Shown: piece by piece, positions 24,690 through 35,749 of the stretch
Position numbering within the stretch: position 1 is the first letter of the stretch
How the letters are laid out: each line of letters opens with the position of its first letter
Origin: Pinus tabuliformis
Lineage: Eukaryota > Streptophyta > Pinopsida > Pinales > Pinaceae
Length of the DNA stretch: 64,000 bases
Direction: 5' to 3'
NCBI GenBank assembly: GCA_031772625.1
Contig: CM062815.1
Location: 124,171,977 to 124,235,976 of the forward strand
The notes under the pieces: generated by a model
Database searches by the model: none
The model's input: only the letters and a program-made list of their open reading frames with translations
Told to the model about the DNA's origin: nothing
Made by a program: the position numbers and the translations under genes

Positions 24690-25087
24690 GTTTTGCTGAT
24701 GGTGCTTGTCATAGGACATGGAACCTCTCTTCTGCAACATAGGTACTTTATGACCCTAATGGCGAGCTGATTAACTTAAAAGGTATTTTCCTTAGTTGAA
24801 AAACCAATAATATTGCTGAATCTAGAGCAATTATTGAACTCTTGTCAGAATTAGTTGCTCTTGGCATTAGGGATTTAGTTGTCAAGTTGGATTCACAGCT
24901 CTTTGTGTTACAATTAAACAATCATTACTCAGTAATAAATCCACAAATATTTTGTATGTATCTATGTGTTAAATTGTTGGAAAGAAATTTTGATTACATT
25001 TCATATCAATATATTCCACGTAATTTAAATATAGTAATTGATGCATTAGCAAATTTTGTTCTTGATAGACACTTGTGTCATTTCTAA
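24690..25087 (+). pseudogene. Second, archaeal-type RNase H (aRNH) of the outer element
   Basis: FADGACHRTWN near 24690 opens the domain; YDPNGELINLKGIF, TNNIAESRAIIELLSEL, LGIRDLVVKLDSQLFVLQLN and [21 protein letters not shown] follow. These match the aRNH fold: F.DG, TNN.AE..AL, L...GDSQLV, and N..ADALA. An extra aRNH is a known mark of the Tat lineage. Here it lies downstream of integrase rather than between RNase H and integrase. The inner element has the same domain in the same place. Confidence 0.85.
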
Positions 25088-25127
25088 AACTGAATCATGT
25101 TGTGAACACATAAGTAGAAATAAAACA

Positions 25128-25130
<3 letters not shown>

Positions 25131-25218
<88 letters not shown>
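25131..25218. repeat. (AT)n microsatellite, about 87 bp
   Basis: Nearly pure AT dinucleotide tract directly after the aRNH segment. Its length is liable to assembly error. Confidence 0.95.
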
Positions 25219-25219
<1 letters not shown>

Positions 25220-25699
25220 TATAGTGTCTGCCAGATTGTTTACATCAAAATGTCAAAAAATAAAGTGTTCTGAGATACTTGGCTTTCAAAGCCTAAAAAA
25301 TGTGTAAAATACCTAGATAAACTATCAAACTGCATGGTACTCAGGATAGCATGAGAATGACTTGATCACTTGGCCTAGAAACCGGTGCAGTCTCGTAGAG
25401 ACTCCCATAGTGTGTCTCTGCCAACACAGTGGAACATCATTGATAGTGGCATAATTTGTAACCCCTCAAGTTATTGCCTTCAGATAGCACTCCATCTTAG
25501 CTAAGGGGTCAGCCCCTTCTTCGTAATTGGCACCCACTCTCGGATGAGTAGCTCATCGTGCTATTGGCGACATGCCTGGTGGTCTCTCTAGTCCCACATA
25601 TGCACATTCACCATAAGTTGAGTCTCAGTTTACATTTTTAGAAAAAATCATAAAACTTGAAAAAATCCAAAAAAAAAGTTTTTACCTGCATCAGTCAAC
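25219..25699. other. Outer element, spacer between aRNH and antisense ORF
   Basis: No domain. It separates the plus-strand pol from the convergent minus-strand plant mobile domain ORF, so it may hold the 3' ends of both transcripts. Confidence 0.5.
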
Positions 25700-26416
25700 T
25701 GTTCGCCTGGTAGCAAAGGTAGATCTGGATCCCACCTGAAATCTATGTCAGCATAAGCATAGTCATCCATCACAATTAGTTGGTCTTCTAGCCAAGAAAA
25801 GAACTATGGTGGGTAATGCATACATTGACTCGTGCCTCCTTGAGGCATGAGCTGACTCCATCTCACGAGTTTCACATCTCGAGGGGCAGGATCTGGTAAC
25901 TCTACACACTGATATCAGAATAGGGGCACTCGCTCCAAAATGAAGGTCACCAGTATAGAATTGAACCCGAATTTCTTCAGGTGTCCATTCTTCCTCTTGG
26001 TCAGTTGACGTTTCATGTTTTCCAAAAGGCCTCTGCACAGTTTGAAGAGGGTGGGGGTCGAGCATGTGATAGAATATTGGAACTGGGATTTTGAAACATC
26101 ATGCAAGGCTTGCGTGCCAGATACATGCGTCATAGTGAACAAAATCGTTCTCAGGATGAGGTTTTTTGGTGATTGTCGCAATCTTCACCTTACCTCCATT
26201 GGTTATTTCGGCACTAGGACACTACCTCTGGACTAAACCCCTGGTACTCTCCCCTCCTTGGCGAGATCCAAAGAGTTGAATGGCTTCCCGTCATTGGGAC
26301 AATCCTGTGATGAAGTAGATATCCATCTCCTCCATTTCTAGTTCCTAGCCTTTTATGACGAAGATCTCTCAATCTACATCCCAGAGACTGATCAAATAGG
26401 GAAACAACTCCATCTT
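25700..26416 (-). pseudogene. Antisense plant mobile domain ORF of the outer element, C-terminal part
   Basis: On the minus strand, opposite to gag-pol, short open stretches read LEMEEMDIYFITGLS, GSRQGGES and similar. They match the DIYFLTGLSRRG core of the plant mobile domain (PMD, PF10536) and the homologous ORF in the inner element. The 100-codon frame at 25763-26065 covers its tail. The array inserted at 26416/47489 separates this part from the N-terminal part at 47489-47818. PMD proteins occur as host genes (MAIN/MAIL type) and as passenger ORFs of plant transposons and gypsy elements; their role in elements is unknown. Broken. Confidence 0.7.
26412..26416. repeat. Target-site duplication of the array, left
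   Basis: ATCTT, partnered with ATCGT at 47489-47493 (4 of 5 identical). It shows the whole array behaves as one insertion. Confidence 0.7.
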
Positions 26417-27038
26417 TGATCTAGATTTAAAAAGGAACGCAACAAATTATAGAGATAACCATAAACACAAAGGTGCAGCAGAAATAATACTTCATTTCGT
26501 TAATGTAAAATACTGAGATATGCTTACAAACAAAAAATGGAAATAAACAGCTAGGGCGATGGTAGCTTATCTCTGAGAAGAGATGTGGTGGCTACATGCC
26601 TATGAACTATGTTACAATGAGGCTCGAATGCCTATTTATTGTTGAGAAACAATGGAAAACTCTTAACATCCCAAAACCTAACCCTAGAAGATGAAACGCC
26701 AAATTGTGGGCCCCATTTGGGTAAATTGGTACATCAATTTCCCAGGGTCGTAACTTTGGCACCCGATCTCTGTTTGACGCGTACAATAGCTCATTAGAAA
26801 GATCTATCCAAGAACTATCACTTTGGGAAGAGAAACATCAATCCATGGACCCATCTTGCTCCCAGATTTCCCAATAAATGTTGTTTAGGGCCTCAAAACG
26901 GCTCCGGAAGTTCAAGACCTGAAAAACGGCTAAAAATAGTAAACTGTGCTACAATTTAGGAAACTGAAAAAAATAAAAGAGACAGTTGTGGGGGTCCAAA
27001 TGGTATAGGTGGGTGGCCACCAACATCCACCTGGATCA
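26417..27038 (-). repeat. Array LTR A (3' LTR of unit 1)
   Basis: 622 bp, plus-strand ends TGATCTAGATTT and CACCTGGATCA. It is followed at 27039 by the reverse complement of a polypurine tract (minus strand CTAAGGGGGGAGTAA). Confidence 0.93.
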
Positions 27039-29130
27039 TTACTCCCCCCTTAGGAAGCATTGGTACCCATTGCGTTGAGTTCCTCCATCTGTTGAACTTG
27101 GTTCCTAATGAGTTGTTCTGCAATCTCGGATGTGTCCAGTAATGGTGGGAAGCATGGTCGAGGGCGGTACACATTGAACACTTGGCGTAAGTGAAGGAAT
27201 GGAGGAATGTCGTGCTCCAAAGCATTATTTCCCGCAGCCTTAGTAATGGTGTAAGGACCATGTCGGCATGGTTAGAGCTTCTAATGGGCTCTTGTAAGGC
27301 GTTCTTTCTGAAAATTCAACCAGAAATTGTTGCCCACCTAAAGCTTGTGTGGTAGCCTTGTGGGTGATGAGAAGTTGCTCCTGTGTTCTATCATGACTGT
27401 ATTCCTTTGTTGCTACTACTGCGTGGAGGAACCCTTTGCAGGGGTTATGGATGTGGTGACGATCTTCTCCTTACCTTGGGAGCGAATCAGATAGAAAATG
27501 AATTTCCTAGTCTGGGAGATGATCTTGCTGCCTTTCTTAGTAGAGATCAAAGAGGTGGCGGTAGGTGGGGATACCTCTGGTATCCTGTATAATGAATTAT
27601 GCAAAGAAATAATGACAGCGTGAGGCCTTCACTCATACACAGCATGTCACCTCCACAAGTATGGTTGGCCTAATAGTACATCACAAACATCCAAAGGTGT
27701 AACATCACACACTGCCTCGTCTGTGAAGGGCTTGATGCTGTAAGGAAGGAAGCACTGTTGGCGAACTTTGAGATCTTGTCCTTCATGAATCTACCCGATA
27801 CTGTATGGCTGCGGGTATGGTGTAGTCAATAGGCCCAACAGCTTCATAACCTCTACTGAAATGAGGTTCTTTTGGCTCCCACTGATGACAATGAATTGCA
27901 GCGACGAACCCTTCACCCACATCTGTGATTGGAAAAGACGTTCCCCCTCCTCTGGATCTTCGAGCTCATTTTTCTGGATCTTGGTGGTGGGAATAGTGGT
28001 GTTGGGATCTGCGTGAATGATCTGCTTCCCTTTGCCATTCCCCTTGTTGGGTTCTGGCTTAGGGTCAGAACATGCACCTGATTCAGAAGCCTTCAACTCA
28101 GCCACCAATGACTGCTTGGTCTGACACTCACTTGTGTTGTGAGTGGTGCTCTTATGGAACTCACACCACTTTCCTGTATCCTTTTCCGACTTCATGGTGT
28201 TGTCCTTTTCTTACAGCTTCGACGGGTTGTCTTGGGTCACCCTGCCTTGGCTTTGTCCTTTGGGCTTCGGATTTGTAGATCCAAAGTCTTGCTTCTTCTA
28301 TTTAAACTTTTGCTTGATTTTGACAATGTATTGGTATGCTGTGCTGAGCGAGGAGATGTTCAGGAACTCCATCTCTTCCTGGATGTATCTATGTAGGCAG
28401 CTAGGATATTTGAGTACTAGATGCAGATCAGAATCTTTGATACCCAACTGTGTGCGAAGGGTATGAAAAATGATTATGAACTCTAGCACATCTTGGTCCC
28501 TTCCCTACCGTAGCATGGTCCACTTTATGTATTTGTCCTCGTAGATTTTGACAGGGTAGTACTGCTCCTTGATGACATCCCGAAATGAATCCCAAGTGGG
28601 TGTGGCTGAAAATAGTGAGCCTGTGCTTAGATTCTTCTGCTCGCAGTAGGTTTCCCACCAGTCCTTGATGTGGGGGGCTGCTTTGAGAAGAGCGAAAACA
28701 ATCTTTTCCTGACTCGGAAATTCATGAACAAAAAAATATCCTTCTCACAGATTTAACCATTTATCTACGACATATGCATCTATTTGACCCTCGAATATGG
28801 GTATTTCAAAATTAACATGTACCTTAAACAGTGTGGCATTTCCATAGTAGTTGTTGGAAGCTGATGCGTCGCCTTTGGGTAGCTGCTGAAGGATCTGTTC
28901 AAAGTCATCCATCACCGCATTCATTTGCCGCTCGAGGGCTTCTTTAAGCAAGATTTTGATAGGATCTCCTACCCCCTCATATTTCTTCTCATCCGCCATG
29001 GGAGGTTGTCAGGATTTGTGGGGCTGGTCTTGCAAAGGTTCGACCAGTTCAAGCCCTAACTCCTTATATCCCGACCTCGTTGGGGACATGCAAAGAAAAA
29101 CTGAGAAAAAGTAGACCGCTCTGATACCAC
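27039..29130 (-). mobile_element. Array unit 1 internal region: gag, protease, integrase tail
   Basis: On the minus strand: gag from about 29000 (GDPIKILLKEALERQMN; NFEIPIFEGQIDAYVVDKW, a Ty3/gypsy gag N-terminal signature), a Cys/His segment near 28170 (WCEFHKSTTHNTSECQ), protease near 27900-27700 (VISGSQKNLISVEVMKLLGL; TPLDVCDVLLGQPYLW), then the end of integrase near 27300-27080 (RHGPYTITKAAGNNALE; IPPFLHLRQVFNVYRPRPCF), the GPY/F region. RT, RNase H and the integrase core are missing between protease and tail. Fossil. Confidence 0.88.
29118..29129 (-). other. tRNA-Met primer-binding site, unit 1
   Basis: Minus strand TGGTATCAGAGC, one base after LTR B. Standard complement of the initiator tRNA-Met 3' end. 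Unit 2 has the cognate site at 46855-46866. Confidence 0.85.
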
Positions 29131-29752
29131 TGATCTAGATTTAAACATGAATGCAAGAAATTACAGAGATAACCATAAACACAAAGATGCAGCGGAAATA
29201 ATACTTCCTTTCGTTAATGTAAAATACTGAGATATGCTTACAAACAGAAAATGGAAATAAACAACTAGGGCGATGGTAGCTTATCTATGAGAAGAGATGT
29301 GGTGGCTACATGCCTCTGAACTGTGTTACAATGAGGCTGAAAGGCCTATTTATTATTGAGAAACAATGGAAAACCATTAACATCCCAAAACCTAACCCTA
29401 GAAGATGAAACGCCAAATTGTGGGCCCCGTTTGGGTAAATTGGTACATCAATTTCCTGGGGTCATAATTTTGGCACCCGATCTCTGTTTGATGCGTACAA
29501 TAGCTCGTTAGAAAGATCTATTCGAGAACTATCACTTTGGGAAGAGAAAGATTGGCCCATGGACCCATGTTGCTCCCAAATTTCCCAAAAAACGTCGTTT
29601 AGGGCCTCAAAAGGGCTCCAGAAGTTCAGGACCCGAAAAACTACTAAAAATAGTAAAATGTGCTACAATTTAGGAAACTGAAAAAAATCAAAGAGACAAT
29701 TGTGGGGGTCCAAATGGGATAGGTGGGTGGCCACCAACATCCACCTAGATCA
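29131..29752 (-). repeat. Array LTR B (shared: 5' LTR of unit 1, 3' LTR of unit 2)
   Basis: 622 bp. A primer-binding site lies on one side and a polypurine tract (minus strand CTAAGGGGGGAGGAA) on the other, so this single LTR serves both units. Confidence 0.93.
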
Positions 29753-30786
29753 TTCCTCCCCCCTTAGGAAGCAGTGGTCCCCATTGTGTTGAGTTCCTCC
29801 ATCTGCTGAACTTGGTTCCTGGTGAGCTGTTCTGCAATCTCAGATGTGTCCAGTAATGGTGGGAAGCATGGTCGAGGGCAGTACACATTGAACACTTGGC
29901 ACAAGTGAAGGAATGGAGGAATGTTGTGCTCCAAAGAATTATTTTCCGCAGCCTTAGTAATGGTGTAAGGACCATGTCAGCATGGTCAGAGCTTCTGATG
30001 GGCTCTTGTAAGGCGTTCTTTCTGCAGATGCAACCAGAATTTGTTGCCCACCTAAAGCTTGTGTGGTACCCCTGTGGGTGAGGAGAAGTTTTCCTGTGTT
30101 CTATCATGACCATATTTGTTTGTTGTTGTTGCTGTGTGGAGGAAGCCATCACGGGGATCATGGACGTCGTGATGATCTTCTCCTTACTTTGGGAGCGAAT
30201 CAGGCAGAAAATGAATTTCCTAGTCTGGGAGATGAGCTTGTTGCCTTTCTTAGTAGAGATCAAAGAGGTGGCGGTAGTTGGGGCTACCTTCGGTATCCTA
30301 CATAATGAATTATCCAAAGAAATAATGACAGCGCGAGGCCTTGACTCGTACACAGCATGTCACCTCCACAAGTATGGTTGGCCTAATAGTACATCACAAA
30401 CATCCAGAGGTGTAACATCACACAATACCTCATCTGTGAAGGGCTTGATGCTGTATGGAAGGCAGCACTGTTGGTGAACTTTGAGATCTCGTCCTTCATG
30501 AAGCCACCCGATACTATATGGCTGCGGGTGTGGTGTAGTTGGTAGGCCCAACCGCTTCACAATCTTTGCTGAAATGAGGTTCTTTTGGCTCCCACTGATG
30601 ACAATGAATTACAACGGCAAACCCTTCACCCACATCTGTGAGTGGAAAAGACGTTCCCCCTCCTCTGGATCTTCGGGCTCCTTTTTCTGGATCTTGGTGG
30701 TGGCAACAATGGCGCTACGATCCGCATCAATGATCTGCTTCCCTTTGCCATTCCCCTTGTCGGGTTCTGGCTTAGGGTCAGAACAT
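29753..30786 (-). mobile_element. Array unit 2, 3' half: integrase tail and protease
   Basis: Collinear with unit 1 (27039-28070) at roughly 90% identity by eye. The minus strand gives the GPY/F tail (HGPYTITKAAENN, near 29970), then the linker MYESRPRAVIISLDNSLCRI (30353), then protease pieces RLGLPTTPHPQPYSIGWLHE and TPLDVCDVLLGQPYLW (30560-30380). The unit stops at 30786 where the inner Tat/Ogre-like element begins and resumes at 45806. Confidence 0.88.
30782..30786. repeat. Target-site duplication of the inner element, left
   Basis: AACAT, repeated exactly at 45806-45810. Unit 1 has the uninterrupted site (CAGAACATGCACC near 28066), which confirms the insertion point. Confidence 0.95.
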
Positions 30787-31797
30787 TGTTTCGGGGAAAA
30801 CTAGTGTCTTTTCGATCTACTAACCCTCTAGGATTGGCAGCTATCCTAGAAACAAACAATCAAAGCAATTTGGAATTTCCTCTATGTATGTTAGATAAGA
30901 GAGAGGTAGAGGAACCAACCTGGATCTTTCGCTTGACTCCTTGCCTGAAATCTCTCCCCCTCGACAGAGCTTGCAACTTCTTTCCTAATTAGAGAATACC
31001 TATAGAGACAAAGTAACAAAACACCATCAAAGCATCTTGATCTATTATATCATAAGCATTGCAGAATCAAAAATACAATGAACATACAATGGCATTCACA
31101 AATAACAACATTCACAAATACACGATTGTATGGAGGAAAACTCAAAGAACTTTATTAAAATAGAAGAGAGAATTACAACCCAGTTGTCTGATCTAGCATC
31201 ATCCTCCTAGCATCAAAGCCCTCTTCACCTCATGAAAAGCAAGATCACCCAACAATACAATGTTCCTTCTCAAAGACAAACTATCAGCACTTCCTTACAA
31301 ATTACAAAATTCCAGCCTCTAGATCTCTCAGATGAGGGATCCATTTATAGATGTCTGCAAGGGTGTGAGTCATCTCTAGGTTTTTGATTAGTGTCATTCC
31401 ACTTATTGTTCTTGGTTCCACTTGGAGATTTCTTGGATCTCTTACTCATCCTTGGGCGAATTCAGAGAGGCAAGTGTCATAGGAGAAGTTTCTAGAAGAT
31501 TCCATGAGCATCCACTTAGCAAACTGTCTCAAAAATTTGTCCATTCTCGCTCATCGCACCCCACAGAAGGCCTCTCTAGTATGAATCGCACCTGGATAGT
31601 GTAGGAGTTAGTATGCATTGCACCCTGGCAGTGGAGCAGTCAGTATGGTCCAGTTTTGGCCAGTTTTGAGTGGTTTTTTAGGTGGAACTTCTGGGGAATG
31701 ATGTAATTAGTATGAAACAACACTTTTAGGGGTTAAAGAGCCCTTGGTTTATCGACATATAAGATTGGGGTTGCCGTGCCCAAATATGTCTATAACA
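30787..31797 (-). repeat. 3' LTR of the inner element
   Basis: 1011 bp, plus-strand ends TGTTTCGGGG and TCTATAACA. It holds a minus-strand TATA box (31343-31350) and four copies of a TATGCATCGCACC-like motif at 31551-31650. Confidence 0.95.
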
Positions 31798-34218
31798 GTT
31801 GCCCCCTAAAGCATGAAGTCGTAAATCTTTTGATGTTAGGTGAAATACTTTATCATGACGATCCGAGGCATTTGACCTTGAAGGTGACCTGTATAAGATA
31901 CAATACAATACATCATCACAATATAATTTTCCATGACCTAGCTAAGGCGGGCATTCCCATGCTCAACTTTATAAATTCATTTTCATGTTCATAGAACAGA
32001 TAATCGTCTGCAGTTGCAAACTGGTGATTCTTTATATGTAGAGTCATCATCCCTTAACTTGGATGATAATCTGTGCATATTCTGTGTAAATTTTATGTCT
32101 TTATATTTGTAAATATATCGCAGCCCAGATGGATGAAACTAGCTCCGGGGTCTTCAAACTCGTTCAATCTTCGCCTGATGCGCAGGTCGATCCATGTGAA
32201 AAGATTTCCTAAAGTCGAACATGGATAGACATCGCCTGATTACCAGCCAATAATGTAAGATGTTGACAAATGCGAGAGGAATCATCGATAATGATAATGA
32301 CCCTCAAGGTACTACAGTTCAATTCATGTGGTGTGAATATATGATCCGATGTCGAACACCATGCAAAATCTTTCGGTTGAAGGCCATTGATGTAAACCTG
32401 TCACCAGAAGTGAGAAACTTGCCATTGAGGCATGCAAGCTTCAAAGTACTGAAACATTTGTTTCTAAGTCAACTTCTTGGATAATGAGCTGATGTAGATG
32501 AGAAGTGACATGTCATAGGAGGGCCTTAATGTATCCGACATCAACGACACGAAATGAAGCAAACGATTTTCTGGAGGTGAAAAACGATCTAACGATACAA
32601 GGTTCAGGATTGGCGGCCATGAAAAATGGAGGGTGAAGGTATTACAGTGGATGAGACATTAACTGGATGGTGAATTCTATAAATGACTTCTCTTGAACAT
32701 ATCAGCGACACTGAGATGGATTGGTAGCGTTAACCCCAAAATATGGATGGTATGGAGGACCAATGGTGATATGACCGGTGAACGGAATAACCCAACCCGA
32801 CTCAATCATGGTGATGGAGTGAAAGTGTTATGTTCAAGAGTGACCTGCTACTAATAAAATTCTTTAAGTTTTCTTCCTTTTTTCCCCAGTCATTGCTAAC
32901 CAGTGCCTCTTTATTTTTGTCAAGCTTGAGGAGGATAACAAATGCTTTTTCTATAATTTTCCCTTTGGGCAAACCTGTCGCTATGTTTTAGCGAGCCTAG
33001 CAATAGTGAAACTCATTCTTGTCTGGGTGGACAAGTTTGTTGCTATTGTTTTAATGAGTTTAATGACAATGATAACTCAGTCCTTTTCATGTTTAGACAG
33101 TTTGAAAATGGAAGAAAAGGAAACTCTAGTAGCTCTTTTTCGTAGGATAGTCCCTTAAGTCCAAAAAAGGATAAAATAATACAAAAGGGATGATTCTTCG
33201 ATAACTTTAGCGAGCTGGAAAGACAAGTGCTCGAACTTTTTCATTAGATAATCCCTCAGGTCCAAAAAAGATTAAAATATACAGGAGGGATGGCACTTCC
33301 AATCATTTTAGCGAGCTGGAGAGGCCAATAGCACGACAATATTTTCATATTTAACGAGTCTGAAAAGAGTTTAAAGTAGACTCATTTTTTGAGGAACAAG
33401 TGGTGTTTAGGGTAGCAACTGGTTCTGGGTAAGCTTGGAACTTCTCAAAACATGGTGATGTGAAGAGGGTGGCTAACAGGACCACTCGTCACAGTTGTTC
33501 CTCAAAAAGGTAAACAATCAAGTGGAAGCATATGACCGGCCAAAAGAATGGAGGTGATGGTAGGAACACAACCAAGGCTCAAAAGGCTGATATTATGGCA
33601 ATCACAAAGGTTATTTACCGAAGGTGGGTTCATTTTTTAACGAGCTTGAACTTTGGGGGAACATATGCTCAGTGGTAGGTTTATTTTTTAACGAGCTTGA
33701 ACCATGCGATAACATTGCTCATTTTGTGGTCAAAATGTTTAATTCACTGTTTAGCACATCATATTCTTTCATTGGTCATTCAACCTACTCAATCACTCCA
33801 TCAAACTGATTAGAAATACATATATATGTATGAAAAATGAGTTAAAACTAACATTTTGCTTGAAGTACGTGAATAGTAATCATAAAAGTAGTTTTACCTT
33901 TCATTTTCATCATTCTATTTCAAATTTGGGATTTGGAGCTCTGGAGTGGTTTTCCCCCTCAAATTACACCAGTCGTTTTTGGGAGATCCAGTGGACTATT
34001 CTCTGTGCCGTTAGGACCAGGTAAGAGCTAACCCTGAGCTCTTCATTTTCATTCCATCCTTCTTTGATTCTGAGCATGTTTTTTCACATTTTTAGGCCCT
34101 TGGGGTTTGAAGATCTCGTTCCCCAATCATCACACCTTGCCAGTATCGAAAGGTGTGATTCATACTGAGCTGCCAACTGGCTAGTCAGTATGCATCCCAC
34201 CTTGCTCAAAGGCAGGGT
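31798..34218 (-). other. 3' untranslated region of the inner element, motif-rich
   Basis: Begins with the polypurine tract (minus strand CTTTAGGGGGCAAC next to the LTR). No protein domain. It has many copies of a short motif near TTTAACGAGCTTGAA (32980-33720), a 101-bp tandem duplication (33141/33242) and a 51-bp one (33631/33682). Just before the antisense ORF, 34122-34225 carries CACACC/GGTGTGAT..CATACT motifs also seen in the LTRs and leader. Confidence 0.7.
33141..33345. repeat. 101-bp tandem duplication in the 3' untranslated region
   Basis: The CGTAGGATAGTCCC... unit at 33141 recurs as CATTAGATAATCCC... at 33242, each ending in TTTAGCGAGCTGGA. Confidence 0.75.
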
Positions 34219-35570
34219 GTGATGGGCGCAGAAGGGCATCTTTATACAGTGATTTTTCACCAAATTTTTGCCTGTTTTTGCTCAAAATTGGATCCTAATT
34301 CATCTTTTGTCTATGTTTCAGATATTTGTTGGATCAAGATGGTCATCACATGGCGTGAACGTGAACATGAAGAAGAGGACATGATTGCCTTACATGACCA
34401 GGGTACAGTTACTGCATTGCGAAACTATGGCTTGCTCAAATTCTTCCGCATATCTAGCATGAGGCAACAAATTAGTTTGTTGCAGTATTTTCTTGATGCT
34501 TGGGATCTGATCAACCAGGTATTCTAGATCAGAGGAAAATCTATTCCATTAAAAATCGAGGACATTTATTTTCTGACAGGGTTATCGAGGCGTGGTGCCC
34601 CTCTTTCACTATAAGGATCCGCCCGTGGAGGTGAATCTATGAGAGACTATATTCGTTAGTTTTGTAGAGATAGATCTCAACCCAACAGAGATGGAAAGAT
34701 CAATATCTGGGATGTCATTGATCATCCCTTGAGGACCATTTTATTTACCTTTGTTAGATTGGCTGGTAGCGCGACTCTTCATTTGGCAAACAGATCTTAC
34801 ATGTAGTACACCCTGGAATTCCTAGAACCAACGGTGTTCAACTGGTGTGAGGCGGTACTTCCTGTCATAAAATAACAACTCTCCAAAGTAAAGAATGGAA
34901 GATCCAAGAATTTTGGCTACGGTTCCATATTGACTGCTTTTTCCTTAGAGGGGATTCCACTGATGCAGCCTCAGAACATTTCACTGGGATTGCCAGCACT
35001 GAGGGACCCATGGATGCAGAGATGGGTTGATCTCATGGCCAGACATGCTGGTCAGTCACAAATTTCCTTCTCTGATGCCTTTTTTGAGTGGTTTGACCAT
35101 CAGGAGATGGTCTTTGCAGAGTATCCATACGTCAGGATGGATTTTTGAGGCGACCCAGATTTGGTGTTACCAGTTGGCGAGCAGTGGAGTGCTCTAGGTA
35201 AAATGATTCGACCATATCTTTGTTTATCAGTTTTATAATGTTTTTTGTGTTTTTAAATGTTATCAAGACTAATCAAACTCATGTGTGTGTGCAGATATTG
35301 GGCCAGTGCGACCAGCGGCACGCCCACAAGCGGCAGTTGACGCTCCAATAGGAGGGGCTATAGGGGGGGCCATCCTTCACGATCTGGACATAGCAGAGGC
35401 CCTGGCAGTGTTGTAGGATCAGATCGAGGGCCTCACTCTCAGTATTTAGGATGTCAGGACCAATGAGTTACCTCTGAGGTTACAGTGCCACACTACTGGT
35501 GTGCTGAGTCAATGGACCAGGCTCTTGCACATGATTGCACAGGCGGTGACATGTTATCACTAGCATCATT
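34219..35570 (+). pseudogene. Antisense plant mobile domain (PMD) ORF of the inner element
   Basis: Plus strand, so opposite to the element's gag-pol. Segments in order: ALRNYGLLKFFRI and LLQYFLDAWDLINQVF (34400-34525), KIEDIYFLTGLSRRGAPLSL (34555), RGGESMRDYIR, then ITA-type YGSILTAFSLEGIPLMQPQ and LPALRDPWMQRWVDLMARH (34920-35040). These match the plant mobile domain (PF10536): LL.FW......F......ED...LTGL...G and YG..L..FSLER.PL..P. A GT...AG interval at about 35200-35294 before an Ala/Pro-rich tail may be an intron. The outer element carries a homologue, so the ORF is an old resident of this lineage. It is broken at a few points. Confidence 0.85.
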
Positions 35571-35749
35571 AGTCTAGGATGCTTTTCTGCATTCATTTTT
35601 GAGTTTCTGGGTCATATGACCAATTTTGTCTTGGACACAAAACATTTTGTAAAACTATAAATAGTTATATATTTTTGATTTTCGGAGTTTTTATTTCGGT
35701 TAAGTTATGCAATCCTGATGCAAATGTTAATGTGAAATGCTTTCTTTAC

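Noticed and set aside
25131-25218. (AT)n tract as a functional boundary
   Set aside because: A simple microsatellite of a kind common in plant DNA, with no associated structure.
28072-28466. Plus-strand open frames over the array gag/protease (also 45880-46151 and 30574-30992)
   Set aside because: These are opposite-strand shadows of the minus-strand gag-protease sequence or of LTR sequence.
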